Shown: positions 10,681-24,575 of the stretch, in pieces
Layout: each line of letters opens with the position of its first letter
How positions within the stretch are numbered: position 1 is the first letter of the stretch
Assembly: GCA_024529925.1 (NCBI GenBank)
Contig: JAFEUB010000727.1
Coordinates: 463,501-527,500 of the forward strand
Origin: Ophthalmolycus amberensis
Taxonomy: Eukaryota; Chordata; Actinopteri; Perciformes; Zoarcidae
Length of the DNA stretch: 64,000 bases
Direction of reading: 5' to 3'
The notes under the pieces: model-generated
The model's database searches: none
Told to the model about the DNA's origin: nothing
What the model saw: only the letters and a program-made list of their open reading frames with translations
Program-made: the position numbers and the translations under genes

Positions 10681-13600
10681 TTGCTTCCAGGGGGACTTGT
10701 GTCGTACTCCCTGATCCGGAAAACATATTGCACATCCTCCCCCGCATCCTCCATCTGAAGGATGTGCAGGTCAATCCTGCAGGATGTGTCAATCTGAGTA
10801 CCGAATCCGAAGTGCCTGTATGTATCTCATTGCATCTGACGGGGAACAAATAATAAAAGATATTTGCAGAAACATTCCACACACCTTCCACACATCCTCC
10901 TGTTACAGTGTGCAGTTTGTTCAGAGTCGCCCTGCACATTGAGTGCAAGAGTGTAACATTATACTGGACGATAGAACACCACAACTCGCCATGCTTCATA
11001 TTCAGTAAATGCTTAAAATAAATGCCCGTTCTTTGCACGATGTGCAAAATTAATCATAGCCACAAGAGATCTGCACAAATTCACTAGTTACTGTAATTGA
11101 CTCAACTCAATATGGCCTTTACTTTGCTTAGACTAGAAACTGGTAATAGATTTTCCTTCACTCACTATGATCCGATCCGTTAGCCAACATGGCTGTTATA
11201 GGCGGATACTGTCTTACTTTTGTTTGTTTTCATTCCAAGCAGAGACAAGCATTTGAAATGATTCATAAAAAAAACAGTTGTTTATTTGGAAACTTGCCCC
11301 GAAATAAGTTGTTTTGTCATCTCCACGTTTTGATGAGTGGAAAGTTTCATGACTCATCGAGTCACAGTGGCCACATTTATGGGAAATACATACGTGCTGA
11401 AATATACTGGAATTTACACGTAAGATGGAAAGTTATACTTAACATCTTTGTTAGCTGACACTGTGACAAAAATCTACAGCCAACTGTAGTATTACTACTA
11501 CATTTTGTCGACACTGAATGTAATGTACTGGAGGCCACGCCCACATGGCCACGTGACCTCGTCTCAAACTCCACCCGTTTTCATCTGGTTGACCTGAGCA
11601 GAAGTAATTGTGTGCCTTCTTCATGAACACTCTGCCAGCTGCATTGCAGCACAGCAGACAGTCATGACAATGGGAACCAATCGGTTGAGGAAAGACAGCA
11701 GGATACTCCCTACTTCCTGTTTCCTGCCAGACAAGGCATGGCAAACTAAAAGGAGAGAAAAAAAAGGTTATTCCTCTGTCTCTGCTTCCCCAAACTTATT
11801 CGATGGAGGATATTTTACAACCACCATTTTTTTGTTCTTACAAGGGGTTACATGATATCACAGCTCTAACTCTAGACTGCTTCAAGAAGGTTGGAGCGTC
11901 ACTTTACCTTTCGCTCTCGTACCGCTTGTACCCTGAGTTCGAAGCAAGCCCGACCCAGAATGCATCTGTGAATTGCGCACGTTGGCTAAGCAGTATTATT
12001 TCCAACAATTCAGCTTTTAAAGTCCAAAAGTCAACATTCATTGAAAAGAAGATCGACGCAGCCTAATCATTTCCACAATTCACAGCATGAACTTTTCAAT
12101 TTTCACTGCAGTTCAGAAAACAGTTTGCTCTCCCGCACCCAAAGGACGGTTTGTATTAACGGGGCGGTATAGCAGCAATCAAACAAAAGGGTTATTTTCA
12201 TTAAAGAAAGTGGATTTTTGAAAAAAAACAAACATAAAATACAATACTAATGAACCTCTTTTAAAAGTAATGTGTAATCATAATATACATCTGGGGAAGG
12301 CACTTTAACTGAGTTATAGCTGGGACTTTGAAGGCGATGAAACTAAACTGACCCTCTTTTTCATAAGTTCAGGCGTGCACACAGATGTGGAAGATCAGGA
12401 TTTTGTGTGTAATTTGTGTCTGGGGGATGATGAAGATGGATTTTGAGCCCTGGGTGTTTCGTCAGTGAGAGCTGTCAGCATCGTGTGTTTCAGACTGCAG
12501 ACAACATGGACGTGGATGTGGAGTGTGTCTCAGTCTCACTGAGTGTTACAAGAGTGAAAACAGGAACCGGGACGTCCCACTGACATGACACACTTTGGCA
12601 CTGTCCCTGTGTTGTCATACTAATTGTCTGCATATGTGTGTATGTTACAGTGACCAGACGTCTCGGTTGGTCCGCAATTCTCCCGGTTTCAAGCTGAGTG
12701 TCCATGCTCCATAAAACACTAATGTCTAAATATTAATAATGATTTTATACTATATTTCATACTATAGTTTAAAAATGTATATCTTCCAAATAAATTATGT
12801 AATATTTCACCCACCCGCTATAAATCAGAATGTTAATTTGTATGACCCGATCCGCTGATTAACTGCAGAGCCTGTGGCTATAACTGCATTGCTTGTGTGC
12901 ATGTACATGCAGGTTAACATGCAATTCTACATAATATGCAAGTTTCAAAATGGTAATATGTGGGCAAAATGTAGCAACAAACTCTTTGCAGGTTTTGTGT
13001 GTGTTTATGTGCGATTTGTACACAGACACGACATGAACACACACACAAGAGGCTAAACTGTATCCTCCGACTGGAGCGCTCATCGGGACGCGATACCTTT
13101 TCTCTGCATTTACGAGCAAGTGTGTGTGCACTTGGCTAGCTGTCCCTCTATTTTAACTAGCTTTATTAGCATGTGACAGGCTAATTGAAGCCATTTGCAA
13201 GGCCGCGCTGCCTCCTCAGTGACATTCCAAAGGGTTTTACAACCCCACAGCTGGATCCTATTGTCTCAAAAAAGTCACTGGGGAGAAGAAAGGCAGTCGG
13301 ACAGAGACAGAGGAGGCGAGAGCAGAGAAAGGAAGAGTGAAAGCATCTAAAGCTCCTCAGTATCCTCCTCAACCCCTGCACTCCCGACCGCACCGGGACA
13401 ACACATACCTGGCCTGCTTCACGCTGATCCTGTTGCTGATGCTGAATTATGTGCGGAATTTCACACATGTTGACCCGTGTTGAGCAACAGATATTTTATT
13501 GTTTAATTCTAGCAAAAACCATCTGTTTGCTCTCAGTTACATTTTCCTGTTTCGAGCCGCACGTGGCAAGTTTGGACGATCGTGTTCGCTCCAAAACCGA

Positions 13601-13719
13601 TTGACTTTTGATGACTTCAATACGCAGATATCCTGCAACATGATGTCAGTGAATTGCAGACAGGACACTGATGGTGACGCTCAATGCCAAATCAATGGAA
13701 TGTGTGAAAAGGAGCTAAA
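10681..13719. other. No gene seen
   Basis: Unassigned DNA. Open frames of 123 codons (-, 10676-11047) and 97 codons (-, 11451-11744) are within chance expectation. Around 13160-13240 the sequence is AT-mixed and repeat-free, and could be conserved non-coding DNA, but this cannot be judged from one sequence. Confidence 0.4.
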
Positions 13720-13747
13720 AATATATATATATATATATTTTTTTTTA
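13720..13747. repeat. (AT)n followed by T run
   Basis: Alternating AT of about 18 bases joined to an oligo-T stretch. Confidence 0.9.
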
Positions 13748-14329
13748 TAGAATTTAATTTGGCAATTTATCTTCAGATAACCAAGAGAGTAGTAGCATTT
13801 CAACTAACATTTCCACATTCACATTCACACCTCGGGCGTGTTTTACCTGGTTAAAGAAGGTGACCATGTTTTAAAAATCATCATGTTTGCCTCTTGCACA
13901 CTAAAGGGCAGCGCCAATGACAGTCAGAGGCTGTGACAATTTTGTGCAATCAAACATTCGCCACTTGTGTCCCTTTAAAATACAGGGCATCCCTTCACCG
14001 CCAAGATTGCAGTGTATGCTGGATTGGCGTTGCCATAGTCTCTGCTCACACCTCTGTGGCACATCAGGAGTTGCCAAGATGCCAAACAAACGCAGGTGAC
14101 CAAATAGCCTCGGTGCGCCCCCAGGAAAATGCAACAATGGGGCTCGAAGGGAAACAGATCAACAAACAGACTTGGACATGGACTTGTTCCCACTCTGCTG
14201 TACATTTTGGAAGTAAAAAGGTTGGTGCGTCAGGAACAAAAATTCCTAGTTACATCCCATGTAATGTGCCATTGTGGAGGACAAATGTGTCTGAGACGCC
14301 TCACAAGGACCTGTGGAAATACAAACGTA
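13748..14329. other. Unidentified; long chance frame
   Basis: A 140-codon + frame (13933-14355) spans this stretch, overlapped by 60- to 78-codon frames on both strands. The translation shows no domain, signal or periodicity, so I do not call a gene. Confidence 0.4.
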
Positions 14330-14630
14330 AATTAATAAAAATTTACTTAAAATAAAAAATAAAAAATAAATTTAATTTAATTGAAAATAAATAAATACAT
14401 GCCAAATTACATTATTTTCCTTGAGATTTAGCCTAACTATAACCTCTACTAGCCTAATCCTAACACTTTAAACTAACCTTAACTCAACCTAATCCTAAAC
14501 CAAGGTTTCACCCTAAAATGTCATGAGCGACGTTATAAGGGCGTCCCCAAAAGAAATGCGCGTCCCCACAATGTGACTGTGTAAACACATTTATGTCCCC
14601 ACAACGTCAGTAACACACACACACACAATT
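14330..14630. repeat. A/T-rich stretch then GTCCCC-type dispersed repeat
   Basis: 14330-14400 is almost pure A/T. 14440-14630 contains CTAACC/CCTAATCC phrases, AAACCAAGGTTTCACCC, three GTCCCCA-type phrases and a terminal (AC)8 at 14612-14627. I recognise this order as a common fish intergenic repeat. No coding content. Confidence 0.5.
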
Positions 14631-14791
14631 CTCAACATGCCATCTTTTCCTTTTCGCTGTTTGTCCTGTTGTCACAAAGTTCAAGCCTTAGTTTGTTTGT
14701 AGAAACAAGTCACATTTCATGAATTATAGGATGGTACACAATGCCTTCACCTGACAACGTTGTCGTCCCTGGTGATGGAATTCGGACTCTC

Positions 14792-14816
14792 TGTGTGTGT
14801 GTGTGTGTGTGTGTGT
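14792..14816. repeat. (TG)12 microsatellite
   Basis: A pure dinucleotide array. Confidence 0.97.
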
Positions 14817-15532
14817 TACCAAATACACTGCAGTTTACCTTCCCATGGTTGAGGACAAGCAGTCATTTAGGGTATAATGTGTCACTGTAGAATCCTGCCT
14901 GACTCTTTCACCTGTAGCAACCACCATTGACACTGTGAAAGTATCTGTCTCTCTATAACTATTATAATCTGTGATGGAATGGAGTCTTGCCTCAGTCTTC
15001 TAGTTTCTACATGCTCCAAACTATTGACAGCATTTGAGGAATCTTGGACCGAGTTCCTACTGCATTTTTCCATTGCGTCCTGATTCTCTAGCTTCCTTAA
15101 CTCTTTCTCTCCTTCTGCTTTAAGATGAACTAGAGTCACATTTTCACTTTGTTCTTGCATATTTGGCTCTCGGTTTCAACACCCACTAAATAAGGAGCGT
15201 AATATTTGAACATGTGTATAGAATGCTGCAGGAATTGGTCTTAAAACCCATAAATGAGTTAGTATTGTTGCACTTCCTGTTCCCTCGTCTCAAAGTCAAT
15301 GGCTTCTTGGTTAGATGCCTTAAATAAGTTCTTTAGTTAAGATATTTACGTTTCTGTCTACGGCATAAAAAAACGCCTTTTCCCTTTTTTAGCATAACGT
15401 TCGCTTTTATGATTTTTGAAGCGTGAATGCAATGGGCAGAGGTAAAAAGCTGTGTTGATTTGTAAAGATTATGCTCAACAAAAACAGTTTTTACCACAGA
15501 GCTTATTTTCCCATTGTCTTTTTGTTGAGGGA
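14817..15532. other. No gene seen
   Basis: Unassigned. The 92-codon minus-strand frame (14882-15160) has no recognisable features. Confidence 0.45.
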
Positions 15533-15590
15533 CGCTAACTTCCGGGTTGGTCTACAAAAAATAAAAAATCATCTCTGCAGCACTCTTATT
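15533..15590 (+). repeat. Dispersed repeat fragment (inverse copy at 29301-29347)
   Basis: CTTCCGGGTTGGTCTACAAA then ATCATCTCTGCAGCACTCT matches, with small differences, the reverse complement of 29301-29347 (CTTCCGGGTTGGCCTACAAA then ATCATCCCTGCAGCCCTCT). Confidence 0.65.
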
Positions 15591-15871
15591 GCCCCAAAAA
15601 TACATCATTTTGCAGGAAAGGATGAAAACGTCTGTGGCGTCGGGTGTGTTGACTCTCCCCCTCGTTGTGGGCGACAGCGTCTTGTTTGCTGTAACTTTCA
15701 CTGTGATTTACAGATAACAGAGGTTTGGTTCTCAGTAACTGACACCCTGCAGAAGTGAAACAAGCACAAGCGCACAGGAGTCACAAATTCCCTCTGAGGT
15801 CACACACACACTTTCCGTCTAACACGTCACTTCCTTCCATGGAAGCCACTCCACCAGGTACTCCACCATAA

Positions 15872-15911
15872 AACACACACACACACACGCACACACACAC
15901 ACACACACACC
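15872..15911. repeat. (AC)n microsatellite, one GC interruption
   Basis: About 40 bases of AC with a GC interruption near 15889. Confidence 0.97.
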
Positions 15912-16040
15912 CGGTGATTAATATCCTGGGCGACCACACGGAAACGACCAGGCAGAACTTTAAGGAGGAGCAGAGATAACAGCAGTGTTTGTGTGTGATT
16001 TGATGAGCCCTGCAGGCTCACACTGTATGCAATGCTCACA

Positions 16041-16060
16041 ACACACACACACACACACAC
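16041..16060. repeat. (AC)10 microsatellite
   Basis: A pure array with degenerate CA on both sides. Confidence 0.95.
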
Positions 16061-17107
16061 AGACACATTTTCCAAAAACGTCCAGATACAGACCCTGATA
16101 GCATTGACCGTTTTACAGTTTGCACTAAACTGTAACAGTTTCCCATAGGAGCCGCTGTGCATGCGTGCGTGTTATCAGTGCGTTGGGCGGTGCTGGGTGT
16201 TGCTTTTGAGCCGCTGTGGTGCTATTTATACAGCCTCTCTGTCAGTGCCATTCCCAGGCTCTGAGCACAGGCTGGTTGCTGTGGACTCGTGTGTCATTGA
16301 GGACAGAGGCAGTGGCAGGCTGTGCGTGGTGCCATTGATGCATGTAGCATCACCATCTTCACAGAGCGGTTTCTAGTGCTGCACACTGATGCAGTGCATC
16401 GGGCTAATCTGACCATTATCCTCGCAATTTATCGGTTGGTCTATTAAATGTCCATCACATGTCTGCTCATGGGAAAGTTCAAGGAAAGTCTTCGAGCTAC
16501 ACCCCACTGACCTATGACCCCGATGATGTCAAGATTCAACAGTGATGCCAGGGTATCCACGGCAACCGAGGGCCAACAACAGCGGGTGATAAAGAAGAGG
16601 AAACGGGATGATTTAACAGTGGCCGGGTTTGTACAGTAGCAGTGATCACATGCTAATGGTTTACCAACATGTTACACGCTCCATTCAGTGAATTTTTAGG
16701 GATTCTTTTCTTCACACTGTCGAAAGTGGTTTCAAACATGGAGAGGAAGGAAGATCAGGGACAAGCAACAAGGGTTGCTGACAAGAACAAAACAGGGGAC
16801 ATTGCATTACAGTCCGATGATATTCTGTATTGTTCTTATTGCCAACAATGAACTGGCCCTTCTAACAAGTGTGTATCAAAGCCTGATATGTCTTCCTCCT
16901 CTGTGCCATAGAGCCACGCTGGTGCACTGGGTGACATATTCCTTTGATGACGATGATCATGGGCTCTGTAGTTTACTTTGATTCAATCACACGTATCACA
17001 TCTGCACCAGTTAGTTAGTTGTATTAAGGGGGTGAATAGTGCAAATGGTTTTACTAATAGATGTCTCTGTGAAACATTTCATGTTTAAATATGCAAATGA
17101 GGCATAC

Positions 17108-17287
17108 GCTCATCGCCGTGTTTTTATTTATTAATTTTTTGCAACAGATGAACGCAATGTACCATATTTGGTATGCAGAGGAGTGACGTAGAGATGCCGT
17201 ATACGGCTCTGATAGCAACCTGTCAATCACAGTAAGCCCGCCCTAAAGCATACTCCTCTTTATGGTCTATTTGACTCTAAATGGACT
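17108..17287 (-). mobile_element. Dispersed element M1, copy 3 (fragment, minus strand)
   Basis: The reverse complement reads CAAATAGACCATAAAGAGGA, then GTATGCTTTAGGGCGGGCTT, ACTGTGATTGACAGG, CGTATACGGC, TCTCTACGTCACTCCTC and CCAAATATGGTA. These match 36437-36565 in the same order. Only the 3' half of the element is present. It is probably a non-autonomous DNA transposon. Confidence 0.7.
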
Positions 17288-17672
17288 AGCTAGTGGTTAC
17301 TAACAACTTAATACACACATAGTAGTGGATTTACAAATGTCTGATATTACAGTGCCATGCCACCAACATCATTAAGTGTTTGTATTCCCATGTAATACGC
17401 AGAACATGACCAAGACGAGCAGATGGTAAGATAGCTATTCTGTACCTCCCATGAACCTCCACATCTCCCGGAGTTGTCCTGGTTACCTCTGGCAAGCGTG
17501 ATGTAATCTCTTCTGATTATCTTTAGCGAGGAAGCTAATATCTCCAGCCTGAGTGAGAGCTGGACTCCTGCTAATAAGGCTGAGTGAGAGCAGTGTTTAG
17601 ACAGTGGGAGAGTGATCGCTCTCTGGCACTGCTCCCTGTGATTTATGACCTCCTTAATGAGTCTCTCTCCCC
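17288..17672. other. No gene seen
   Basis: Repeat-free, with TAATCTCTTCTGATTATC-type AT-mixed sequence near 17503. Nothing assignable. Confidence 0.4.
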
Positions 17673-17693
17673 TGTGTGTGTGTGTGTGTGTGT
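17673..17693. repeat. (TG)10 microsatellite
   Basis: A pure array. Confidence 0.95.
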
Positions 17694-17953
17694 CTTAGCT
17701 TATCACGAAGTATATATGCGATTTCGCTCAAGCACCTCCTTGAGTTTCACCTCTCTCCTTTGGCTGACACTCGCAGTAACGCTTGAGGGACCGATTCACT
17801 TTAAGCCCCACGCCACCTACAGTAGGTGGCATTTTTCAGACAAACACACACACACTCGTACAATTCCATTTTTTTTCAATCCGACAGAAAGAATTCTTGG
17901 AGAGGCAGTGCATTCCATCGGAGGGTGAAAGTGCAGACGATGTGGATGCAGCG

Positions 17954-17981
17954 CACACACGCACACACACACACACACACA
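17954..17981. repeat. (CA)n microsatellite with one GC interruption
   Basis: About 14 units, interrupted once. Frames of 62 to 145 codons that cross it are simple-sequence readings. Confidence 0.95.
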
Positions 17982-18124
17982 AAACAAGACAAACTGATGA
18001 AGCAAAGTGTCCCGTTTTGAGTAATTACAATTGCGTACGCAGCGGCGTCAGAATGTATGACATGAACCAGAATTTCAGCATCAACAGAAAAAACAATGTT
18101 CAGCAGGTGGAGAATTTGGGAGCT

Positions 18125-18212
18125 AGACACACACACACACAGACACACAGACACACACACAGACACAGGCACAGACACACACAGACACACACACAGACAC
18201 AGGCACAGACTG
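18125..18212. repeat. Compound CA/CAGA array with 34-bp higher-order period
   Basis: CA runs are broken by CAGA, and the phrase AGACACAGGCACAGAC recurs at 18161 and 18195, a 34-base period. Confidence 0.9.
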
Positions 18213-18352
18213 ACAAGTAGAGTAATGAGAAAGAACAAGGTGAAGGGAACAGCTGAGCCGGGCTGCGTCAAAGAGCTGCAGTGGGATCCAACACCCACAG
18301 ATTGAGGAGGAAATCAAAATAAAGTCTAAATTAAGACTCGGAGTGATGCGTA

Positions 18353-18376
18353 TGTGTGTGTGTGTGTGTGTGTGTG
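18353..18376. repeat. (TG)12 microsatellite
   Basis: A pure array. Its strand sense is opposite to the two preceding CA arrays. Confidence 0.95.
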
Positions 18377-20689
<2,313 letters not shown>

Positions 20690-20870
20690 TGTAAATGGTT
20701 ATGGTAATTCCGTGGTTATTTTAACCCAAAGGACGATCTTTTCCTAAACCTAACCAAGTATTTTTGATCCTTAACCTGACTGCGTTTCCTGTGAAGACTG
20801 AAGTTTATTTTGAAACGCATGCATGTAAAGAGCGGAAGTTGACACGAGTTTTCGTATGAAAACGTACGAC
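20690..20870 (-). repeat. Dispersed repeat (copy at 51612-51873, opposite strand)
   Basis: The reverse complement contains CGTTTTCATACGAAAACTCG, TTACATGCATGCGTTT, AATAAACTTCAGTCTTCAC, AGGAAACGCAG, AAGATCGTCCTTTGGGTTAA and AACCACGGAA. The same phrases occur in the same order from 51620 to 51760. Family unknown to me by name. Confidence 0.6.
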
Positions 20871-21022
20871 AAGATGAGTGTAACAGAGTTCATGATTCCA
20901 CTTGCCATCACTGGTCAGTATTTGCTCATTTTACTGTGAATTTAAATTTTTAGTAATCCACATCATTTTCATATTATTTACTCCTATTTCTGTAAATATA
21001 ATTTACAACTTATTGTCATTAG

Positions 21023-21509
21023 TTTCCCACGGAGACAAGTGTGTTGTGTGTCACATGAGCGCTCTCTGCTGGGCCCCTGCAGACTGGAGTGGGTCGCCCC
21101 GCTGTCCGTGACCAGTCTGCTGCACGCCTTCTCCGTGGTAGGTTGATCTGTGACGAGCGCCGTTGTGATATCTGTATTAGTTCCTTTTTGTTCGTAGAAT
21201 TTTTCGATTTATAATTTCTAGAGCAAATGCTTTATACTGCTAACTTCATTTAGCATTAGTAACATGCTAACAAACAGCTAGCTAAAGCATTTGTTTCTTT
21301 GCTTTGGCAGTTCCCGGAGATTGTGACCACGAGGTGGGCTGTGAGACACCCTGCTTCTGTTTGTTACCAGGTATATTGAGATAAATGTCATTTTGTTTAC
21401 ATGTAAGACCAGTCTGCTGCACGCTGTCTCCGTGTTCCCGGAGTTTGTGACCACGAGATGTGTCTACTCTATGCTGACCAGTGGAGTAACCATACGAACC
21501 GTTGTTTGA
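21023..21509 (+). pseudogene. Exon-intron-exon block followed by a fused (splice-joined) copy
   Basis: Segment A (to 21137) ends GACCAGTCTGCTGCACGCCT then TCTCCGTG and meets a donor GTAGGT. An intron-like 173 bp (21138-21310) ends in TTTGTTTCTTTGCTTTGGCAG and has a TGCTAAC branch-like motif near 21265. Segment B (21311-21370) starts TTCCCGGAGATTGTGACCAC and ends CAG|GTATAT. Both segments are open in one phase-0 frame, and A is about 69% G+C over 21061-21137. At 21407-21457 the A end and the B start lie directly joined (26/28 and 22/23 identical) in the same frame, continuing to TGA at 21507-21509. The simplest reading is a retro-copied or re-inserted spliced form beside the unspliced one. The protein is unidentified and tandem duplication plus insertion is an alternative. 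Confidence 0.4.
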
Positions 21510-23162
21510 AGATACGTGGCAACCAAAGACCAAGCAGTGGTCAGTATTTATTAGCCATCATGCTGTAACAATTTCTGTTTCTGAGATTTGAGCTCAGTGA
21601 AGCAAAACATAACATTCAACAGCACATTCTAAGTTTTTATAATGTTTCTGTGTCTCAGTGCCTTATTGTATATGGTTATGTATATGTCAAGTACTGCAAC
21701 ATAAAACAACCGACCAACAAAATGTACATAATTTTCATCGGATTTTATTTTGTATCTATTTTCTTTTATTAGTGTAGCTGAAGGTGTTTCAATGGGCCTC
21801 ACAGACCCAGATCAGCAACGGGTGCCCCGTCCAAGCTCTCTGAGAAGACAGGGTAAAATGATTTCAGTTAAATAAATTACAGTTGGAGGTGGGTTTAAGA
21901 AAGTAGTGTGTTTTTTTTCATATAGCAACAGCCATATGTTATGTCCTAATGTGCCACCATGGTGGATGTTTCAATCCGTTTGGATTTGACTGTGTCCATC
22001 AAAAACGATTAAAAACAGCTCCTCATAAGAAATCATAAGGAATAGCACAAATGTACAGTTTGATATGAAGATACATATCTCAAATAATACAAAATACATT
22101 GAATCAAAATGAGGCTGAACTACTTGCCTATAGTTTTCGTCAACTTAAACTAATACATTTTAGTCAAAAGACGATGACTAGATCTAAATTGGCTCCAAAA
22201 AAAAATCCAAAGCAGTGAGAGAGCAGCGCCGTACGGCCTCTGAAACACATTTCAAAAGAAAAGACTCAGCTCAGAGAGGTGGTGACAGTCGTGGTGACAC
22301 TGCCAATGAGATCAAGATTGTATGACTTTAAGACTTTATACATTTGGAGCAGAAAAAAAGAAGAAAACTGAAGAAGATAAAAAAAGAAAACGACAAAGGG
22401 CGTCTCAAAGTTACACCAATTTCTGTATTGATTCATTTATTACTAGCTACATCTCTCCGCAGCAAATAAAGAAATGTTACTATGGTTTTATGTCTCTTAG
22501 TGTGGAGAAGGGCCTGCGCTTTGAGGCAGTACTTAGACCTGATTTCGTGGAATAGTATTTGAACAGTGATCTGAATAAATTGAACACATTTCAAATGATT
22601 ATATTCATGCCTGGGCCAAATTTCAAGGGTGTGGGGGCAGCTGCAATGGGGGCAACTTGGACTCATTACGTTTGTAAATCCAGAATCTTGGCAACGGCCC
22701 CAAACGTTGTTTGACTGACATATTTTTTGGCTGCATGAGTAACTGCCTCGTGTCAAATTCAGACATTAGGCTCATTAAGTTATCAGAGACAGTAAAACTT
22801 TGTCACTAATGAGATGTATTGTGACGATCGGCATTAGGAGTAAACGTAAGTACAATCTCACCAAATTAAGTCTACGTGCACACAAGAAACCAGGGTACTG
22901 GAATAAATCACTTTAAGCTGGAAAATAAACAAGGTGTTAACATGCAATGAGGTGACCTAATGACATCAGTAACTACTTGTTGGAGTAGCTGGTGAACTGT
23001 AAAGCCAGTAAGTCTTTATTCACTGTTACAATCATTAAAAAGCAAAAGCAGCATGTGCACACATTCAGTGTACCTTCAGTAGCTAGCGTAGCATAGAAGG
23101 GCTTACTGATGTGATAACGTCGTCTGCTAATGTTTGCTTGAATTATTAGGTAGAAAAGTAAC
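21510..23162. other. Unassigned; possible terminal exon near 22463
   Basis: Two exon-like snippets occur: 21777-21852, an open frame after TTTTATTAG, and 22463-22555, an acceptor CTCTCCGCAG, 30 codons, TAG, then AATAAA at 22574-22579. Neither encodes anything I recognise. The rest is AT-rich. Confidence 0.3.
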
Positions 23163-23375
23163 ATTTTAGTATATCTTCTCCTTCCAACATCTCCGGGTAA
23201 CGAGTATCACGATTACACAACGTACAACCACGACTAGCTCCAAATCCACTAAACCAGCCTGAAAATGAAGACGATCTAAAAACTGATTGCATGAGAGTCT
23301 GTGGAGCAGATAGTAGTCGGACCTTTAGTCTGAGCTGGCCTTCCCGTTCAAGGGCGGGGCTTAGCAAAAGGTCAA
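23163..23375 (-). repeat. Dispersed repeat, longer copy (partner at 4440-4530)
   Basis: The reverse complement starts TTGACCTTTTGCTAAGCCCC and later has GGATTTGGAGCTAGTC and ACTCGTTACCCGGAGATGTT, in the same order as 4440-4530. Confidence 0.6.
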
Positions 23376-23877
23376 TTTAACTACCTTGATCTTTGTTGGA
23401 TTTGTTGGTTACTCCTGTATTATCAAGCCCAAAGTCAGATACATATATCGGGAGGTTTCCAGGTTGTAAATACAACACGTGTTGACATGAACTGGTAATT
23501 ACAGTAACTCCGATATGACAACAACAATTAGTTAAGGGGCACATGAATGATAGTAGATGTCTGGGATGTGCACTAAATACACAACAAAGATGGAGACGAA
23601 ATATATTCGTACTTCCTGGGATGATCAAACACACAGTATATTGAATATTTGCAGTCAAAGATTAGTCAGAGTCGAGAACTAGACCCAACTGCAGAGAAGT
23701 GCGTCTTCATTCAAGCTTTGTTGTGCAGCAACAGGCCCACATTCAGTGACGGCGTTGCAGGAAGCGTCCAGAACCACGACAGCCCACAGCAGCTGAGAAA
23801 ACACCGCTCATACGCTGCTCGGTAGGATGCTCGTACGGACGATATTAGCATAGCTGCTGTTTACTCTGCACTGCCAA

Positions 23878-23878
<1 letters not shown>
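23376..23878. other. No gene seen
   Basis: Unassigned. The 93-codon minus-strand frame (23377-23658) shows no domain. Confidence 0.45.

Positions 23879-23924
<46 letters not shown>
23879..23924. repeat. (CA)23 microsatellite
   Basis: A pure array. Confidence 0.97.
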
Positions 23925-23925
<1 letters not shown>

Positions 23926-24031
23926 TACACGGCAACTCTGCTCTGCATATCCTCAGTTTAACAATATTTGAGCCAAACCCAAAAGATTTGGCCCTGCATG
24001 CAAGTGAGACCACAGGCTGTTAACCTCTGGA

Positions 24032-24033
<2 letters not shown>

Positions 24034-24093
<60 letters not shown>
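24034..24093. repeat. (CA)30 microsatellite
   Basis: A pure 60-base array, 110 bp after the previous one. Confidence 0.97.
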
Positions 24094-24094
<1 letters not shown>

Positions 24095-24358
24095 CTGTAT
24101 CGTTCAGCGCATTGTTGGTTAGCTGAGGGCGGTTTAGCCTCAAGTTAAAGGAAATATCCACACTAAAACAATTTAACGCTGCTAGAAATGCATCTGTTGT
24201 AAAGAAGGGCCACACCAAACTTTTTAAAATTCGATACGATTTCTGATATCTTAAATGGATATGTGATTTTTCAAAATAATGGTAATTTTTAGGGGAAAAA
24301 AATTTATACTTAACATTATACTCAATGGCAAATTCCAGGACAAATACCGGCATTGACA

Positions 24359-24575
24359 GCCACCATGAGCCAAGGCCTGGCCACCAGACGCTCGCCGGCG
24401 AGCTCCCCTCCCAGGTCTGGCTGCAGAAGGGGGTCCCCGGTTTCCAGGCGTGGTGCCACAACTCTTTCCCCGGAACGATTTAGAAAGAGTCAGTGAATCG
24501 CTCTTGGTCTGGCCCCCTTCCCCTGAGACTACACTGCCTTGGGAGACCCTACCAGGACTACAACCCGATTCCAGC
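24359..24575 (+). mobile_element. Non-LTR retrotransposon fragment (fish LINE 5' region)
   Basis: Contains CACCATGAGCCAAGGCCTGG, CCACCAGACGCTCGCCGGCG, GAGCTCCCCTCCCAGGTCTG, TCTGGCCCCCTTCCCCTGAG and GCCTTGGGAGACCCTACCAG. I recognise this order as the GC-rich region upstream of the reverse-transcriptase frame in abundant fish LINEs (Rex/RTE or L2 type; I cannot decide which). No RT domain is present, so it is a short remnant. Minus-strand frames crossing it are coincidental. Confidence 0.6.

Larger units (their letters stand above)
15591..17107. other. Two CA arrays, otherwise unassigned
   Basis: CA arrays at 15872-15911 and 16041-16060 explain the 111-codon minus-strand frame at 15827-16162. 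CTATTTATAC near 16223 is a MEF2-like site without context. No gene is supported. Confidence 0.5.

Noticed and set aside
13933..14355. 140-codon + frame as a gene
   Set aside because: No domain, no splice sites, and competing frames on both strands; the length is near the chance maximum for 64 kb in six frames.
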